Shown here piece by piece: positions 46,925 through 56,996 of a DNA stretch of 64,000 bases. Every line of letters starts with the position of its first letter. The stretch's first letter is position 1. The stretch is from Helicobacter suis (GTDB lineage: Bacteria > Campylobacterota > Campylobacteria > Campylobacterales > Helicobacteraceae). Location of the stretch: positions 1-64,000 of the forward strand of contig NZ_CABIKE010000005.1 of NCBI RefSeq assembly GCF_902196135.1, given 5' to 3'. The notes beneath the pieces were generated by a model that was not told the DNA's origin, did not search any database, and saw only the letters and a program-made list of their open reading frames with translations. Both the position numbers and the translations under genes were made by a program.

Positions 46925-48816
46925 ATGCGCAAATAACTTCTAAGCAAACGGCCATACTGAGGACTGCGCAATTTCTTAATCGCGCTGCTTTCAATTTGGC
47001 GTACCCGCTCTCTGGTTACATTGAGCTCTTTACCAATTTCCTCTAAAGTGCGATCGCTCTCATCTTCTAACAAACCAAAACGCATGCGAATCACTGACTT
47101 TTCGCGTTCATTGAGTTGATCAAGCACGCCATCAATTTGGGCTTTCAGATCTTCGCGCATGATGTGCTCCATAGAACCAACCACATTTTTATCCTCCACA
47201 AAATCCCCAAACTTGCCATCATCATCATTACCCACCGGCGATTCTAAACTAATGGGCTCTTTAGTGATTTTAATCACATTTCTCACTTTATCCAAAGGCA
47301 AACCCACTTCTTTAGCCACTAAATCCAAATCTGGCTCTTTGCCATTTTCTTGCATGTATTTGCGCATGACTTTATTAATGCGGTTGATAGTGTCTATCAT
47401 ATGGATAGGGATACGGATTGTACGGGCTTGATCGGCAATTGCGCGGCTAATAGCTTGTTTGATCCACCAAGTGGCATAAGTAGAAAACTTGTAGTTTTTC
47501 TCATGCTCAAACTTATCTACGGCTTTCATCAGGCCAATATTGCCCTCTTGAATGAGATCTAAAAAGGGTAGCCCGCGTGAAGTGTAGCGTTTAGCAATGC
47601 TCACCACCAAGCGCAAATTAGAGCGCGCCATTTTATTTTTAGCCCTATCTGAAATCAATTTACCCCGTTTGATTTGGCTTAAAATCTCTTTTAATTTACT
47701 AGGTTCTAAATTAAACCCGTCCTTGCTAGCTTCTTTAGTTTGGAAAAGCTTTTTAATCTCCATATAAACGCCAATCATAGTCGCCTCTGGCATCATCGCA
47801 ATGATCTCCTCACGGCTCATTGTGGTGATATTTTTGAGGATATTTTTATGGTTTTCAATCAAGCTTTCATTAAATAAAGAGAGCTTATATTCTAGCCGTT
47901 TTAATTCCTTTTCAAAACCATCATCGTTTTTAAGCGAGGTTTCCATAGCCTTAACTAGCTCATTGATAAGCTTGCTAGTGGGCCCTAAATCATAAAGCTT
48001 TTCTTTAAGAACGCGGCATTTATAAGCTAGAGTTAAGGCATGCAAAAGCGGATCTTCTTGTTCCTCTACGGGTGTGTTTAAAAGTTTAAGCCATTCTTTT
48101 TTAGCCTTGTTTAAAGCTTTAAAACTTTCAAGCACTTCTTCTACCCGCTTTTTATCCTTATCAGAAGAGTTTCTTTTAATCTCTGGTGTGTCCTCTTCCT
48201 CACTATCCTCTATTTCAACATCTTCATCTTTCTTAGCCATGCTCCCTTCATTATCAAAATTTCTAAATAGCTCTTTTACGCGCCTTTCGCGGTTGATTAA
48301 AGCCTCTTTGTAGTTATAGATAAAGTCAATCAAATAGGGCACAGAACAAATGGCATCTAAAATAATATTTTCGCCTAGCTTAATTTGCTTGCTTAAATAC
48401 ACCTCTTCCTCTTTGCTTAGAAGTGGGATTTCACCCATTTCGCGCAAATACATGCGCACAGGGCTATCACTTCTTGACCACTCTGGTAGTTCCTTTTCTT
48501 TGATAAAATCTAAGTTTTCCTCTATATCGTATTCCAAGACTTTAGATTTCTTGCGCAAATTTTTATGTTCAAGAGAGGATAAGGAAGTGTGAGCGTACTC
48601 AGAGGAGTGGACAAGGGTTTTATGATACTTAGCCACTAGCTCCTTAATTTTTTTGAGCTGAGAGGTAGTGGGGATTTTTTGGATCACATCAATAATGCGT
48701 TCATAAGAGACGGTAGAATGGGGTTCTTGGAAAAGTTTTTCTAATTTCTCTTGGGGAGAATTCTGTTTATTAGAGATGTTATTTTTAGTTGCTTTATTAG
48801 GGTTTTTGTTTTCCAT
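46921..48816 (-). CDS. rpoD: RNA polymerase primary sigma factor RpoD (sigma-80)
   Basis: The 631-aa housekeeping sigma factor. After a charged N-terminal region come region 1.2 ([24 protein letters not shown]), a long acidic non-conserved segment ([12 protein letters not shown]), regions 2.1-2.4 ([41 protein letters not shown]), region 3 and region 4 ([12 protein letters not shown]-like, [20 protein letters not shown]). Counterpart of H. pylori HP0088. The ATG at 48816 begins [15 protein letters not shown]. Confidence 0.95.
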   Translation of the reverse strand: MENKNPNKATKNNISNKQNSPQEKLEKLFQEPHSTVSYERIIDVIQKIPTTSQLKKIKELVAKYHKTLVHSSEYAHTSLSSLEHKNLRKKSKVLEYDIEENLDFIKEKELPEWSRSDSPVRMYLREMGEIPLLSKEEEVYLSKQIKLGENIILDAICSVPYLIDFIYNYKEALINRERRVKELFRNFDNEGSMAKKDEDVEIEDSEEEDTPEIKRNSSDKDKKRVEEVLESFKALNKAKKEWLKLLNTPVEEQEDPLLHALTLAYKCRVLKEKLYDLGPTSKLINELVKAMETSLKNDDGFEKELKRLEYKLSLFNESLIENHKNILKNITTMSREEIIAMMPEATMIGVYMEIKKLFQTKEASKDGFNLEPSKLKEILSQIKRGKLISDRAKNKMARSNLRLVVSIAKRYTSRGLPFLDLIQEGNIGLMKAVDKFEHEKNYKFSTYATWWIKQAISRAIADQARTIRIPIHMIDTINRINKVMRKYMQENGKEPDLDLVAKEVGLPLDKVRNVIKITKEPISLESPVGNDDDGKFGDFVEDKNVVGSMEHIMREDLKAQIDGVLDQLNEREKSVIRMRFGLLEDESDRTLEEIGKELNVTRERVRQIESSAIKKLRSPQYGRLLRSYLRI

Positions 48817-48938
48817 TTTGGGTATCCTTGAATGTGTTTGCCAAGTTCCTAGTAGGAACCAACTTTGACTAGAAAGAAAAGCTTATTTTATTAAAATCTA
48901 ACTTATAAAAGAATTAAAAGTATAAAAGAGTGGTGTGC

Positions 48939-48944
48939 TATAAT
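48939..48944 (+). promoter_or_regulatory. Extended -10 promoter of tatB
   Basis: TGTGC followed by TATAAT at 48939-48944, 27 bases before the tatB ATG, is an extended -10 element in the divergent gap with rpoD. It probably drives tatB-tatC-queA-rsmG and following genes. Confidence 0.6.
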
Positions 48945-48970
48945 GGGAACATCTATTAAGTGAGGTGTGT

Positions 48971-49381
48971 ATGTTTGGGATGGGATTTTTTGAGTTGGTG
49001 GTGATCGTGGTGGTGGCCATTATCTTTTTAGGGCCTGAAAAATTTCCTCAAGCCATGCTAGACATGGCTAGGTTTTTTAGAGCGGTTAAAAAGGCCCTTA
49101 ATGAAGCCAAAGAAACCCTAGATAAAGAAATCCACATTGAAGAACTCAAACAAGAATCACTGGAGTATAAAAAGCGCTTTGAGGAAAGCGCTAAACCTCT
49201 TATCAATCTCAAACAAGAGCTAGAGGAGGTAAAAGAACTCAAAGAAGTTCAGGATTTTAAAAGCACCCTTACAAGCATTGCTACACAAAATCCATTAGAC
49301 TCTTTATCTCAAGAAGTAGAGGTAGATGAAAAACCTAAAGTTAGTCTAGAAAAACCCCCTGTAAGTAAGTCCCATGCTTGA
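48971..49381 (+). CDS. tatB: Sec-independent translocase subunit TatB
   Basis: TatB, with TatC, recognises twin-arginine signal peptides such as that of the TorA-like reductase. The 136-aa protein has one N-terminal membrane helix (GFFELVVIVVVAIIFLGPEKFP), the conserved GPEK.P hinge, an amphipathic helix (MLDMARFFRAVKKALNEAK) and a long charged cytoplasmic tail. The ATG at 48971 is preferred to an in-frame GTG at 48965. It overlaps tatC by eight bases. The order tatB-tatC-queA-rsmG equals H. pylori HP1060-HP1063. Confidence 0.92.
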   Translation: MFGMGFFELVVIVVVAIIFLGPEKFPQAMLDMARFFRAVKKALNEAKETLDKEIHIEELKQESLEYKKRFEESAKPLINLKQELEEVKELKEVQDFKSTLTSIATQNPLDSLSQEVEVDEKPKVSLEKPPVSKSHA

Positions 49382-50090
49382 GGATCTCAAACCCCACCTA
49401 GAGGATCTGCGTAAGCGTTTATTGATCTCTATTGTTGTATTAATTGTGGCATTTGCTCTGTGTTTTCATTTTTGGCAAATTATTTTTGAATGGATCAAGA
49501 CTTCTTATCAAGGTAAATTAATCCAAATCTCACCCATTGAAGGCATTATGGTGGCTATCAAGGTGAGTTTTTTTGCGGCCTTAACGGTGTCTATGCCTGT
49601 TATCTTTTGGCAAATGTGGCTTTTTATAGCTCCCGGGCTTTATAAGAATGAAAAAAAGATGGTACTACCCTTTGTATTTTTTGGGAGCGTGATGTTTGTC
49701 GCTGGGGCGTGTTTTTCTTATTATGTGGTTTTTCCCTTTGTAATTCACTATCTAGCCACCTTTGGAAGTGCCATGTTTGAGGCCAATATTTCAGCTTCTA
49801 GTTATGTGAGTTTTTTTATGCAACTGATCTTAGGCTTTGGTATCGCGTTTGAATTACCTGTATTAGTCTTTTTTCTAGCCAAAATAGGTTTGATCACTGA
49901 TGAAAGCCTTAAGGGGTTTTTTAAGTACGCCATTGTGCTTATCTTTGCTATAGCTGCCATTATCACGCCCCCAGATGTGATGAGTCAAATTTTAATGGCT
50001 CTGCCTCTCATGGGTCTTTATGGTTTTTCTATCTTAATTGCTAAATGGGTTAATCCTGCCTCCAAAGAAGAAGAAAATGAGCATTCCTAA
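49374..50090 (+). CDS. tatC: Sec-independent translocase subunit TatC
   Basis: The polytopic receptor of the Tat pathway. The 238-aa protein starts MLEDLKPHLEDLRKRLLISI (the conserved HLEELRKRL-type helix) and has six predicted membrane segments. Family landmarks are FWQMWLFIAPGLYKNEKK, FFVFFGSVMF-type helix (VLPFVFFGSVMFVAG), FGIAFELPVLVFFL and ITPPDVMSQI. It overlaps the queA start by some 14 bases. Confidence 0.95.
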   Translation: MLEDLKPHLEDLRKRLLISIVVLIVAFALCFHFWQIIFEWIKTSYQGKLIQISPIEGIMVAIKVSFFAALTVSMPVIFWQMWLFIAPGLYKNEKKMVLPFVFFGSVMFVAGACFSYYVVFPFVIHYLATFGSAMFEANISASSYVSFFMQLILGFGIAFELPVLVFFLAKIGLITDESLKGFFKYAIVLIFAIAAIITPPDVMSQILMALPLMGLYGFSILIAKWVNPASKEEENEHS

Positions 50091-51102
50091 AGAGTTTCTG
50101 CGCGCTAGTTATACCTATCATCTGCCAAAGCATCTTATCGCCTCACACCCAATTAAACCCAAAGAGGAGGCAAAGCTTATGGTCTATGAGCGCACTCAAG
50201 ATCGCCTCACCCATACCACCTTTGCGCATCTCTTTGAATTTTTCCCTCAAGATGCGTTAGTTGTTTTAAATGATACTAAAGTGATTAAGGCTAGATTATT
50301 TGGGCGCAAAAAGAGCGGTCATTTAGTAGAAATTTTAATCCACTACCCCAAAGATGCTTGTTGTTTAGTACAAATCCGGGGCAAGGTACATGTAGGCTTA
50401 GTTTTGCAATTAGATCATGGATATTTTTGCCAAGTACTAGAGGTACTTCCAAATGGCATGCGTTTGGTGGGCTTTTTTAAAGAATCCGGGCATTTTTTAG
50501 AGTGGGCAGAAGTTTTAGAAATGCTAGAAATCTTAGGGCATATGCCCATTCCCCCTTATCTTAAACGCGCCGATGAAATTAAAGATTTACAGGACTATCA
50601 AAGCGTTTTTGCTAAAAATTTAGGGGCTATTGCTGCACCTACGGCGTCTTTACATTTTTCAGAAAGCACTAAGGCGTATTTACTCTCCCACTTTAAGCAC
50701 GCCTTTTTAACTTTACATGTAGGCGCGGGCACTTTTTTAGGGGTGGAATGTGAGGATATTAGAGAACATGGCATGCATTCTGAATTTGTAGACATTCCTC
50801 TAATCACGCAGCAAGCTCTAGATGATGCCCCTTATATTTTATGTATCGGTACAACGACTTTAAGAGCAGTAGAACACTATAAAAGGGGTTTTAAAACGCC
50901 TCATTGTGATTTATTCTTGCATGCGGGTAATCCAGTTAAACATGTACAGGCCTTATTAACTAATTTTCATTTGCCCCAATCTAGCTTAATCATGCTAGTA
51001 GCCTCCATGTTAGGGCTAGATAAATGTTTAGAACTCTACAAACAGGCAATTAAACACCACTATCGCTTTTACTCCTATGGCGATGGAATGTTGATTTTAT
51101 GA
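50077..51102 (+). CDS. queA: S-adenosylmethionine:tRNA ribosyltransferase-isomerase
   Basis: QueA transfers the ribosyl part of SAM to preQ1 in tRNA to make epoxyqueuosine. The 341-aa protein (ATG at 50077, MSIPKEFLRASYTYHLPKHL) shows VLNDTKVIKARLFGRK, GHMPIPPYLKR, YQSVFAKNLGAIAAPTASLHF and the C-terminal LTNFHLPQSSLIMLV and FYSYGDGMLI, all diagnostic. The frame opens at 50038 within tatC, but the family N terminus begins at 50077. It overlaps rsmG by four bases. Confidence 0.95.
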   Translation: MSIPKEFLRASYTYHLPKHLIASHPIKPKEEAKLMVYERTQDRLTHTTFAHLFEFFPQDALVVLNDTKVIKARLFGRKKSGHLVEILIHYPKDACCLVQIRGKVHVGLVLQLDHGYFCQVLEVLPNGMRLVGFFKESGHFLEWAEVLEMLEILGHMPIPPYLKRADEIKDLQDYQSVFAKNLGAIAAPTASLHFSESTKAYLLSHFKHAFLTLHVGAGTFLGVECEDIREHGMHSEFVDIPLITQQALDDAPYILCIGTTTLRAVEHYKRGFKTPHCDLFLHAGNPVKHVQALLTNFHLPQSSLIMLVASMLGLDKCLELYKQAIKHHYRFYSYGDGMLIL

Positions 51103-51638
51103 AACCCACACTAAAGCGCTTTGCGACTTTGCTTTTAGAGTGGAATTGTATACACAATCTAAGCGGAGCTAAGAGTTTAGAGGATATAAAAACACATATT
51201 GATGATAGCATTCGGGTTTTAGATTTTATTAAACCCTTTGATACATGTTTAGATATTGGTAGCGGTGCGGGGTTTCCAGCTTTGCCTTTAAGTGTATTTT
51301 GCCCCCATGCGCGCTTTATTCTAGTAGAACCTAATATCAAAAAAAGCGCCTTTTTACACCATGTAAAAAACACACTTGCCTTAGATAATTTACAGATTAA
51401 ACGCGTCCGGATTCAAACACTTAACCCTTTAGAAATTGAAAGAGTAGATTTAATCACCTCTAGGGCTCTAATGCCTACTCAAGATTTACTAGCCTTAGGC
51501 ATGCCTTTTTTAAAATCCGGTGGGTATTTTTTATTTTATAAGGGTAGCCAACTAGCTAGTGAGATCACCTATAACCCGCATGAATGCTTTGTATATGGCA
51601 AACGGGTTTATTTTTACCATAAAGGAAAGCCATGTTGA
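51099..51638 (+). CDS. rsmG: 16S rRNA (guanine527-N7)-methyltransferase
   Basis: RsmG (GidB) methylates G527 of 16S rRNA in the streptomycin-binding region. The 179-aa protein has the N-terminal LLEWNCIHNLSGAKSLEDI, the SAM-binding CLDIGSGAGFPALPLS (about residue 50), LVEPNIKKSAFL and TSRALMP. It overlaps queA by an ATGA junction. The following gene overlaps its stop by seven bases. Confidence 0.93.
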   Translation: MKPTLKRFATLLLEWNCIHNLSGAKSLEDIKTHIDDSIRVLDFIKPFDTCLDIGSGAGFPALPLSVFCPHARFILVEPNIKKSAFLHHVKNTLALDNLQIKRVRIQTLNPLEIERVDLITSRALMPTQDLLALGMPFLKSGGYFLFYKGSQLASEITYNPHECFVYGKRVYFYHKGKPC

Positions 51639-51835
51639 AATTCTTGCTACTACTCGCCATTGTAGGCGGGGTTGTTTGGTTTTTGCGATCTAAAAAACCC
51701 AAAGAAAATAACTCCCAGCAAGTTGAAAATCTTTTAGAATGCGCTCACTGTAAAACCTATATCTCTAGCCGTGAGGCTTTATTTAGCAATGGGCGCGCGT
51801 ATTGTAGCCAAAGTTGTTTACAAAGAGAGATTTAA
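51632..51835 (+). CDS. Small membrane-anchored zinc-ribbon protein (PP0621-like)
   Basis: A 67-aa protein with one N-terminal membrane helix (LKFLLLLAIVGGVVWFL) and a cytoplasmic or periplasmic CAHC...CSQSC zinc ribbon near residues 46-63 (ECAHCKTYISSREALF, YCSQSC). The pattern resembles the PP0621/YHS-like family of small conserved proteins with unknown function. It is embedded in the rsmG operon and shares one base of its stop (TAATG) with the next start. The equivalent position in H. pylori is HP1064. Confidence 0.7.
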   Translation: MLKFLLLLAIVGGVVWFLRSKKPKENNSQQVENLLECAHCKTYISSREALFSNGRAYCSQSCLQREI

Positions 51836-52248
51836 TGTTAGTTTTTGGCCACCCCAAAATCCCATGCCCGCAGTTTATACAGGTAGAACAAGTAGAGCAA
51901 ATCGCTAAGATTAGTGCTAAACACTGCATTTATTTTAAAGCCTCCAGCTTGTATGCCTTTGATTTGGCAAATCACTGCACCAAGCAGCAGGTAAAATATG
52001 CGGTGGGTATAGAAAATCTTAAAGAATTTGTATGGATGGTAAATTTCAAACCAGCCTATTTAGTGGTTTATAAGAAGCCGGAAAACTACCAAAGCTTAGC
52101 AGATGACTATTTATTAGACGCGCGGATTTTATGGGTGATTGATCATGAGGAACAGGTACTTGAGGCGCTTAAAATGAAAATAGATGGGGTGATCTTTAGC
52201 CAAATCTTATCATTTAACCCCATAGTTAGCCAAGATATGCTAGAGTGA
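51835..52248 (+). CDS. Conserved hypothetical protein (HP1065-type)
   Basis: A 137-aa soluble protein from the ATG at 51835 (MLVFGHPKIPCPQFIQVEQV), chosen because the TAATG junction with the preceding gene suggests re-initiation. The frame opens at 51814. It has an alternating strand-helix pattern (HCIYFKASSLYAFDLANHC, ARILWVIDHEEQVLEALK) but no domain I recognise. The last gene before tRNA-Ser. Confidence 0.65.
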   Translation: MLVFGHPKIPCPQFIQVEQVEQIAKISAKHCIYFKASSLYAFDLANHCTKQQVKYAVGIENLKEFVWMVNFKPAYLVVYKKPENYQSLADDYLLDARILWVIDHEEQVLEALKMKIDGVIFSQILSFNPIVSQDMLE

Positions 52249-52257
52249 TCGCTTTTT

Positions 52258-52345
52258 GGAGAGATGTCCGAGCGGTTGAAGGAGCACGCCTGGAACGCGT
52301 GTAAGGTGCAAGCCTTCAAGGGTTCGAATCCCTTTCTCTCCGCCA
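52258..52345 (+). tRNA. tRNA-Ser (GGA)
   Basis: Complete class II tRNA with acceptor GGAGAGA paired to TCTCTCC, discriminator G and encoded CCA (52343-52345). The anticodon stem CACGC/GCGTG encloses a CTGGAAC loop with anticodon GGA, the variable arm is long, and the T arm is GGGTTCGAATCCC. It reads UCC and UCU serine codons. Confidence 0.97.
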
Positions 52346-52406
52346 TTTCAATCTATTTTCTCCGCTTTTCTTGTTTATTATATTGATAAGACTAAATCAC
52401 AATAAA

Positions 52407-52463
52407 TAATATTATCTTTGGTAACAATAATACCAATGTTTGTTAGTCAAAAAAGACTAGAAT
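52407..52463 (+). promoter_or_regulatory. ureA promoter region with AT-rich inverted repeat (possible NikR site)
   Basis: A -10-like TAGAAT lies at 52458-52463, about 57 bases before ureA. Upstream, at 52407-52432, there is an imperfect inverted arrangement TATTATC ... AATAATA. H. pylori NikR activates the urease promoter from a site centred upstream of the -35 region, with consensus TRWYA-N15-TRWYA. The half-sites here resemble TRWYA but the spacing is not exact, so this is a candidate only. Confidence 0.4.
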
Positions 52464-52519
52464 ACGCCCCGTTGGTGGTTTACGCCGTCCAATAAATATT
52501 TTATATAGAGGAGTTTAGG

Positions 52520-53230
52520 ATGAAACTAACACCTAAAGAGCTGGACAAGTTGATGCTCCACTATGCGGGCGAATTGGCTAAAAAACGCAAAGAAAAAGGC
52601 ATTAAATTAAACTACACAGAAGCGGTAGCATTAATTAGTGCCCATGTAATGGAGGAAGCCCGCGCAGGTAAAAAAAGCGTGGCAGATTTGATGCAAGAAG
52701 GTAGGAATTTGCTTAAAGCAGATGATGTAATGCCCGGTGTTGCCCATATGATTCATGAGGTGGGCATTGAAGCAAATTTTCCCGATGGAACTAAACTTGT
52801 TACCATCCACACTCCTGTAGAAGCCGGAAGCGATAAACTCCACCCCGGGGAAGTGATCTTGAAAAACGAAGACATCACTTTGAATGCTGGTAAAGAAGCT
52901 ATCGAACTCAAAGTGAAAAACAAAGGCGATCGCCCTGTACAAGTAGGCTCTCACTTCCATTTCTTTGAAGTCAATAAACTGCTAGACTTTGATCGCGAAA
53001 AAGCTTATGGCAAACGACTTGACATCGCCTCTGGTACAGCTGTGCGCTTTGAACCTGGCGAAGAAAAAACCGTGCATTTGATTGATGTAGGCGGCAATAA
53101 ACGCATCTATGGCTTTAACGCTCTTGTAGACAGACAAGCCGATTGCGATGGCAAAAAACTAGCCCTCAAACGCGCAAAAGCAAAACATTTTGGCACTGTT
53201 AACTGCGGTTGCGATCACGAAAATAAATAA
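52520..53230 (+). CDS. ureA: Urease subunit alpha (fused gamma-beta type, UreA)
   Basis: The 236-aa small subunit of the Helicobacter-type urease, equivalent to fused gamma and beta subunits of other bacteria. The N-terminal half begins [20 protein letters not shown] with [20 protein letters not shown]. The second half shows the beta-type [24 protein letters not shown] and [14 protein letters not shown]. Urease hydrolyses urea to ammonia and carbonate for acid survival. AGAGGAG precedes the ATG, and ureB follows 14 bases after the stop. Confidence 0.98.
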   Translation: MKLTPKELDKLMLHYAGELAKKRKEKGIKLNYTEAVALISAHVMEEARAGKKSVADLMQEGRNLLKADDVMPGVAHMIHEVGIEANFPDGTKLVTIHTPVEAGSDKLHPGEVILKNEDITLNAGKEAIELKVKNKGDRPVQVGSHFHFFEVNKLLDFDREKAYGKRLDIASGTAVRFEPGEEKTVHLIDVGGNKRIYGFNALVDRQADCDGKKLALKRAKAKHFGTVNCGCDHENK

Positions 53231-53244
53231 GGAAAGGACAAGCG

Positions 53245-54954
53245 ATGAAAAAAATCTCTAGAAAAGAATATGTTTCTATGTATGGCCCCACTACAGGCGA
53301 TAAAGTCAGACTAGGCGATACAGATCTGATTTTAGAAGTAGAATGTGATTGCACCACTTATGGCGAAGAAATTAAATTTGGGGGCGGGAAAACTATCCGT
53401 GATGGGATGGGCCAAACCAACAGCCCCAGCAGCCATGAGTTAGATTTAGTGATTACTAACGCCCTAATTGTAGACTACACCGGGATTTATAAAGCTGACA
53501 TTGGCATTAAAGATGGCAAAATCCATGGCATTGGTAAAGCCGGCAATAAAGACATTCAAGACGGCGTTTGCGATCGCCTTTGTGTGGGCCCTGCTACAGA
53601 AGCACTAGCTGGTGAGGGTTTAATTGTTACAGCCGGCGGGATTGATACCCACATTCACTTTATTTCTCCACAACAAATCCCCACCGCTTTTGCTAGCGGC
53701 ATTACAACCATGCTTGGAGGCGGAACAGGCCCTGCTGATGGTACTAATGCGACAACTATCACTCCAGGCCACTGGAATTTAAAAGAAATGCTCCGCGCTT
53801 CTGAAGAATACGCCATGAATTTAGGCTACATGGGTAAAGGTAATGTTTCTTATGAACCCTCTTTAGTTGAACAACTTGAAGCTGGCGCTATTGGCTTTAA
53901 AATCCATGAAGACTGGGGCAGCACACCTTCAGCTATCCACCATGCTCTTAAAATTGCTGATGAGTATGATGTACAAGTGGCTATCCACACCGATACTCTT
54001 AATGAAGCTGGTTGTGTAGAAGACACTTTAGAAGCCATTGCAGGCCGCACTATCCACACTTTCCACACAGAAGGCGCAGGCGGTGGGCACGCTCCAGATG
54101 TGATTAAAATGGCTGGAGCTTATAATGTTCTACCTGCCTCTACTAACCCCACTATCCCCTTTACCAAAAATACCGAAGCCGAACACATGGATATGTTAAT
54201 GGTTTGCCACCACTTGGATAAAAACATTAAAGAGGATGTGGAATTTGCTGACTCTAGGATTCGCCCCCAAACTATCGCCGCAGAAGATAAACTCCATGAC
54301 ATGGGCATTTTCTCCATTACAAGCTCTGACTCTCAAGCTATGGGGCGTGTGGGTGAAGTGATTACCCGCACTTGGCAAACTGCGGATAAAAACAAAAAAG
54401 AATTTGGTCGCTTGAAGGAAGAAACAGGCGATAACGACAATTTCCGCATCAAACGATACATCTCCAAATACACCATTAACCCCGCTATCGCGCATGGTAT
54501 TTCTGAATATGTGGGTTCTGTAGAAGTGGGCAAATTTGCAGATTTGGTACTTTGGAGTCCTGCTTTCTTTGGCATTAAACCTAACATGATTATCAAAGGC
54601 GGCATGATCGCACTCTCTCAAATGGGTGATGCCAACGCTTCTATTCCTACTCCCCAACCCGTTTACTACCGCGAAATGTTTGGCCACCACGGTAAAGCCA
54701 AATTTGATACCAACATCACTTTTGTGTCTCAAGTGGCTTATGAAAACGGCATTAAACATGAACTTGGCTTACAAAGAAAAGTATTGCCTGTGAAAAACTG
54801 CCGCAATATCACTAAAAAAGACCTCAAATTCAATGATGTAACCGCTCACATTGAGGTCAATCCTGAAACCTACAAAGTCAAAGTAGACGGGCAGGAAGTT
54901 ACTTCTAAAGCTGCTGATAAAATTAGCTTAGCTCAACTCTACAACTTGTTCTAG
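53245..54954 (+). CDS. ureB: Urease subunit beta (catalytic, UreB)
   Basis: The 569-aa catalytic subunit with two nickel ions. Active-site features are intact: HIHFISPQQ (nickel His pair), the carbamylated lysine in [12 protein letters not shown] near residue 219, [29 protein letters not shown] and the mobile flap MVCHHLDK. The C terminus AQLYNLF is typical of Helicobacter. Together with UreA it forms the large dodecameric holoenzyme. A hairpin follows the stop. Confidence 0.98.
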   Translation: MKKISRKEYVSMYGPTTGDKVRLGDTDLILEVECDCTTYGEEIKFGGGKTIRDGMGQTNSPSSHELDLVITNALIVDYTGIYKADIGIKDGKIHGIGKAGNKDIQDGVCDRLCVGPATEALAGEGLIVTAGGIDTHIHFISPQQIPTAFASGITTMLGGGTGPADGTNATTITPGHWNLKEMLRASEEYAMNLGYMGKGNVSYEPSLVEQLEAGAIGFKIHEDWGSTPSAIHHALKIADEYDVQVAIHTDTLNEAGCVEDTLEAIAGRTIHTFHTEGAGGGHAPDVIKMAGAYNVLPASTNPTIPFTKNTEAEHMDMLMVCHHLDKNIKEDVEFADSRIRPQTIAAEDKLHDMGIFSITSSDSQAMGRVGEVITRTWQTADKNKKEFGRLKEETGDNDNFRIKRYISKYTINPAIAHGISEYVGSVEVGKFADLVLWSPAFFGIKPNMIIKGGMIALSQMGDANASIPTPQPVYYREMFGHHGKAKFDTNITFVSQVAYENGIKHELGLQRKVLPVKNCRNITKKDLKFNDVTAHIEVNPETYKVKVDGQEVTSKAADKISLAQLYNLF

Positions 54955-54968
54955 TTTCTTGGTTTTTT

Positions 54969-54993
54969 AGTCCCCGTAAGAAGGGGGCTTTTG
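54969..54993 (+). terminator. Hairpin between ureB and ureI
   Basis: AGTCCCC (54969-54975) pairs with GGGGGCT (54983-54989) around a 7-nt loop, followed by TTTTG. A weak intrinsic terminator or mRNA-processing stem that would lower readthrough from ureAB into ureIEFGH. Confidence 0.6.
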
Positions 54994-55077
54994 TGCCCAA
55001 CTCTTGCGTTTAAATGGGGTTTAAAAACCCTGTGTTTTGTGCTAACTTAAAAGGGTGGGGGGTTTACTTTCTTAGTT

Positions 55078-55083
55078 TATAAT
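55078..55083 (+). promoter_or_regulatory. Candidate -10 box (TATAAT) for ureI
   Basis: TATAAT at 55078-55083, about 64 bases before the ureI ATG and downstream of the ureB hairpin. A separate ureI promoter is known in H. pylori. It would explain independent expression of ureIEFGH. Confidence 0.6.
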
Positions 55084-55146
55084 GGGAGTTACAGAGGATT
55101 CTTCCGTTTTAAACGGCAAAATCTCTAGTTTGTTCAAAGGATAGGA

Positions 55147-55734
55147 ATGCTAGGACTTGTGTTATTGTATGTTGCGATCGTTTTGATCAGCAATGGTGTG
55201 TGCGGGCTTACTGGCGTGGATCCCAAAAGTAAAGCCGTCATGAACTACTTTGTAGGTGGGATCTCTATTGTTTGTAATATAGTGGCTATTGTTTATTCCA
55301 CTTTCCACTCCGCTCCACTTGTAGCCGGACCAGAAGATATACAACAAGTATCACAGCACTTAATTAACTTCTATGGTCCTGCTACTGGTTTGTTATTCGG
55401 TGTTACTTACTTGTATGCAGCCATTAACAATACCTTTAATTTAGACTGGCGTCCTTATGGGTGGTACTGCTTGTTTGTAACCATCAATACAATTCCTGCC
55501 GCCATTCTATCCCACTATTCTGATGCGCTTGAAGCCCACCGCTTTTTAGGCATTACTGAGGGTGATTGGTGGGCCTTTATCTGGTTGGCTTGGGGTGTGC
55601 TCTGGTTAACTGGTTGGATTGAGGAAGTGGCTAAAATTAAATTGGGTAATTTTGTCCCTTGGCTTGCTATCATTGAGGGGATTATAACCGCTTGGCTTCC
55701 TGCTTGGCTTCTCTTTATTGAGCACTGGGTATAA
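55147..55734 (+). CDS. ureI: Proton-gated urea channel UreI
   Basis: A 195-aa inner-membrane protein with six predicted helices (MLGLVLLYVAIVLISNGVCG; a second around GGISIVCNIVAIVYS; last LAIIEGIITAWLPAWLLFIEHW). It admits urea to cytoplasmic urease when the periplasm is acidic. Conserved landmarks are GPATGLLFGVTYLYAAINN, DWRPYGWYCLFV and a periplasmic loop with histidines (SHYSDALEAHRF). Length and motifs match gastric Helicobacter UreI, supporting the proton-gated class. It starts the ureIEFGH segment. Confidence 0.97.
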   Translation: MLGLVLLYVAIVLISNGVCGLTGVDPKSKAVMNYFVGGISIVCNIVAIVYSTFHSAPLVAGPEDIQQVSQHLINFYGPATGLLFGVTYLYAAINNTFNLDWRPYGWYCLFVTINTIPAAILSHYSDALEAHRFLGITEGDWWAFIWLAWGVLWLTGWIEEVAKIKLGNFVPWLAIIEGIITAWLPAWLLFIEHWV

Positions 55735-55745
55735 GAAGGCTAGCT

Positions 55746-56270
55746 TTGCTAGTAGAAACCATTTTAGGCAATATCCATAAGAGAGATTGCTCTAAAGGGC
55801 TGGATTTTGTGGATCTAGAATGGTTTGATAGCCAAAAACGCATGGGGCGCTTTATCTCAAGGGGAGGGGTGGAAGTGGTGATGAAACTTAATAACCCTTC
55901 TAAAGCGGGTTTGTACGATGGGGATATTTTATTTGAAGACACCTATAAGATTATCGCCATTAACATTCTCCCCACAGAGGTACTTTGCGCCTACGCTTCT
56001 AATACGGATGAAGTGGCTAGAATTTGCTATGAAGTGGGTAACCGCCACGCTTCTCTTTATTATGGGGATCAACCTTTGAGTTTTAAAACTCCATTTGAAA
56101 AGCCCATGCAAGTACTATTTGAAAAATTGGGTGTTAAACATGGCGTTTTAAAAAGCAAATTAGATGCCTCTAAACGCATTTCTGTAAGTACTCCCCATGC
56201 TAATCCCTTAGATATTAAACCTATGAAGTTTATAAACAGCGCAGATTTGCAAATTGTGATCAAAAAATAG
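55746..56270 (+). CDS. ureE: Urease nickel metallochaperone UreE
   Basis: UreE delivers nickel to the UreFGH activation complex. The 174-aa protein begins with TTG at 55746 ([13 protein letters not shown]), with AAGAAGG upstream. It shows the [15 protein letters not shown] strand, [17 protein letters not shown], and the metal-binding core [16 protein letters not shown] with its conserved His. No histidine-rich C-terminal tail is present, as in H. pylori. It lies 11 bases after ureI. Confidence 0.95.
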   Translation: MLVETILGNIHKRDCSKGLDFVDLEWFDSQKRMGRFISRGGVEVVMKLNNPSKAGLYDGDILFEDTYKIIAINILPTEVLCAYASNTDEVARICYEVGNRHASLYYGDQPLSFKTPFEKPMQVLFEKLGVKHGVLKSKLDASKRISVSTPHANPLDIKPMKFINSADLQIVIKK

Positions 56271-56277
56271 GACAGCC

Positions 56278-56973
56278 ATGCACGCGGATTTTTTATTGCT
56301 CCAGATCAATGATGCCATGTTTCCCATTGGCAGTTACACCCACTCTTTCGGGCTAGAAACCTATATCCAACAAAAAGAAGTTAAAGACAAACAGAGCGCG
56401 CTTGCTTATTTACAGGCTAATCTCTCTACCCAATTTTTATACACCGAACTTTTAAGCCTCAAACTAGTTTATACGCATGCCAAAGAAGGAGAACAGCATA
56501 CAGAACCCCATTTAGGGCATATTTTAGATATTGAGGAGCGCGTGTGCTTAGCCACACCTCCCTTAGAATTGCGCCAAGCCAACCAAAAACTAGGTAGCCG
56601 CTTTTTAAAAACGCTTTTGGTTTTAGATTTGCCCTTTAGCCCCTTTTTTAAAGCCTATGCTAAAGCCACTACAACCCCCACGCATGCTAGCAGTTACGGG
56701 GTTTTTTGTGCTTCTATGGGATTTGATTTAGAAGTTAGTTTAAAACATTATCTTTACGCCCAAAGTTCTAACATGGTGATTAATTGCGTTAAAACCATTC
56801 CCTTAGCCCAAAACGACGGCCAACGCATTTTACTTGCCTTGCAAGAGAGCTTTAAAGATATTTTAAATACTTTGCAATCTTTAGATATTTCACATCTATG
56901 CGCGGCTAGTGTTCTTAATGATATTAGAGCCATGCAACATGAAGATTTATACTCTAGACTTTATATGTCTTAA
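56278..56973 (+). CDS. ureF: Urease accessory protein UreF
   Basis: UreF bridges UreG and UreH in the urease activation complex. The 231-aa all-helical protein has the family N terminus [22 protein letters not shown], the GRF-like central [28 protein letters not shown] and a C-terminal helix. It is a little shorter than the H. pylori protein. It follows ureE by seven bases. Confidence 0.94.
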   Translation: MHADFLLLQINDAMFPIGSYTHSFGLETYIQQKEVKDKQSALAYLQANLSTQFLYTELLSLKLVYTHAKEGEQHTEPHLGHILDIEERVCLATPPLELRQANQKLGSRFLKTLLVLDLPFSPFFKAYAKATTTPTHASSYGVFCASMGFDLEVSLKHYLYAQSSNMVINCVKTIPLAQNDGQRILLALQESFKDILNTLQSLDISHLCAASVLNDIRAMQHEDLYSRLYMS

Positions 56974-56996
56974 TCTCTACATTTCAAAGGAATAAC

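Noticed and set aside
54196-54759. Long minus-strand ORF (187 aa) opposite ureB
   Set aside because: Shadow of the highly constrained ureB codons; no ribosome site and no recognisable protein.
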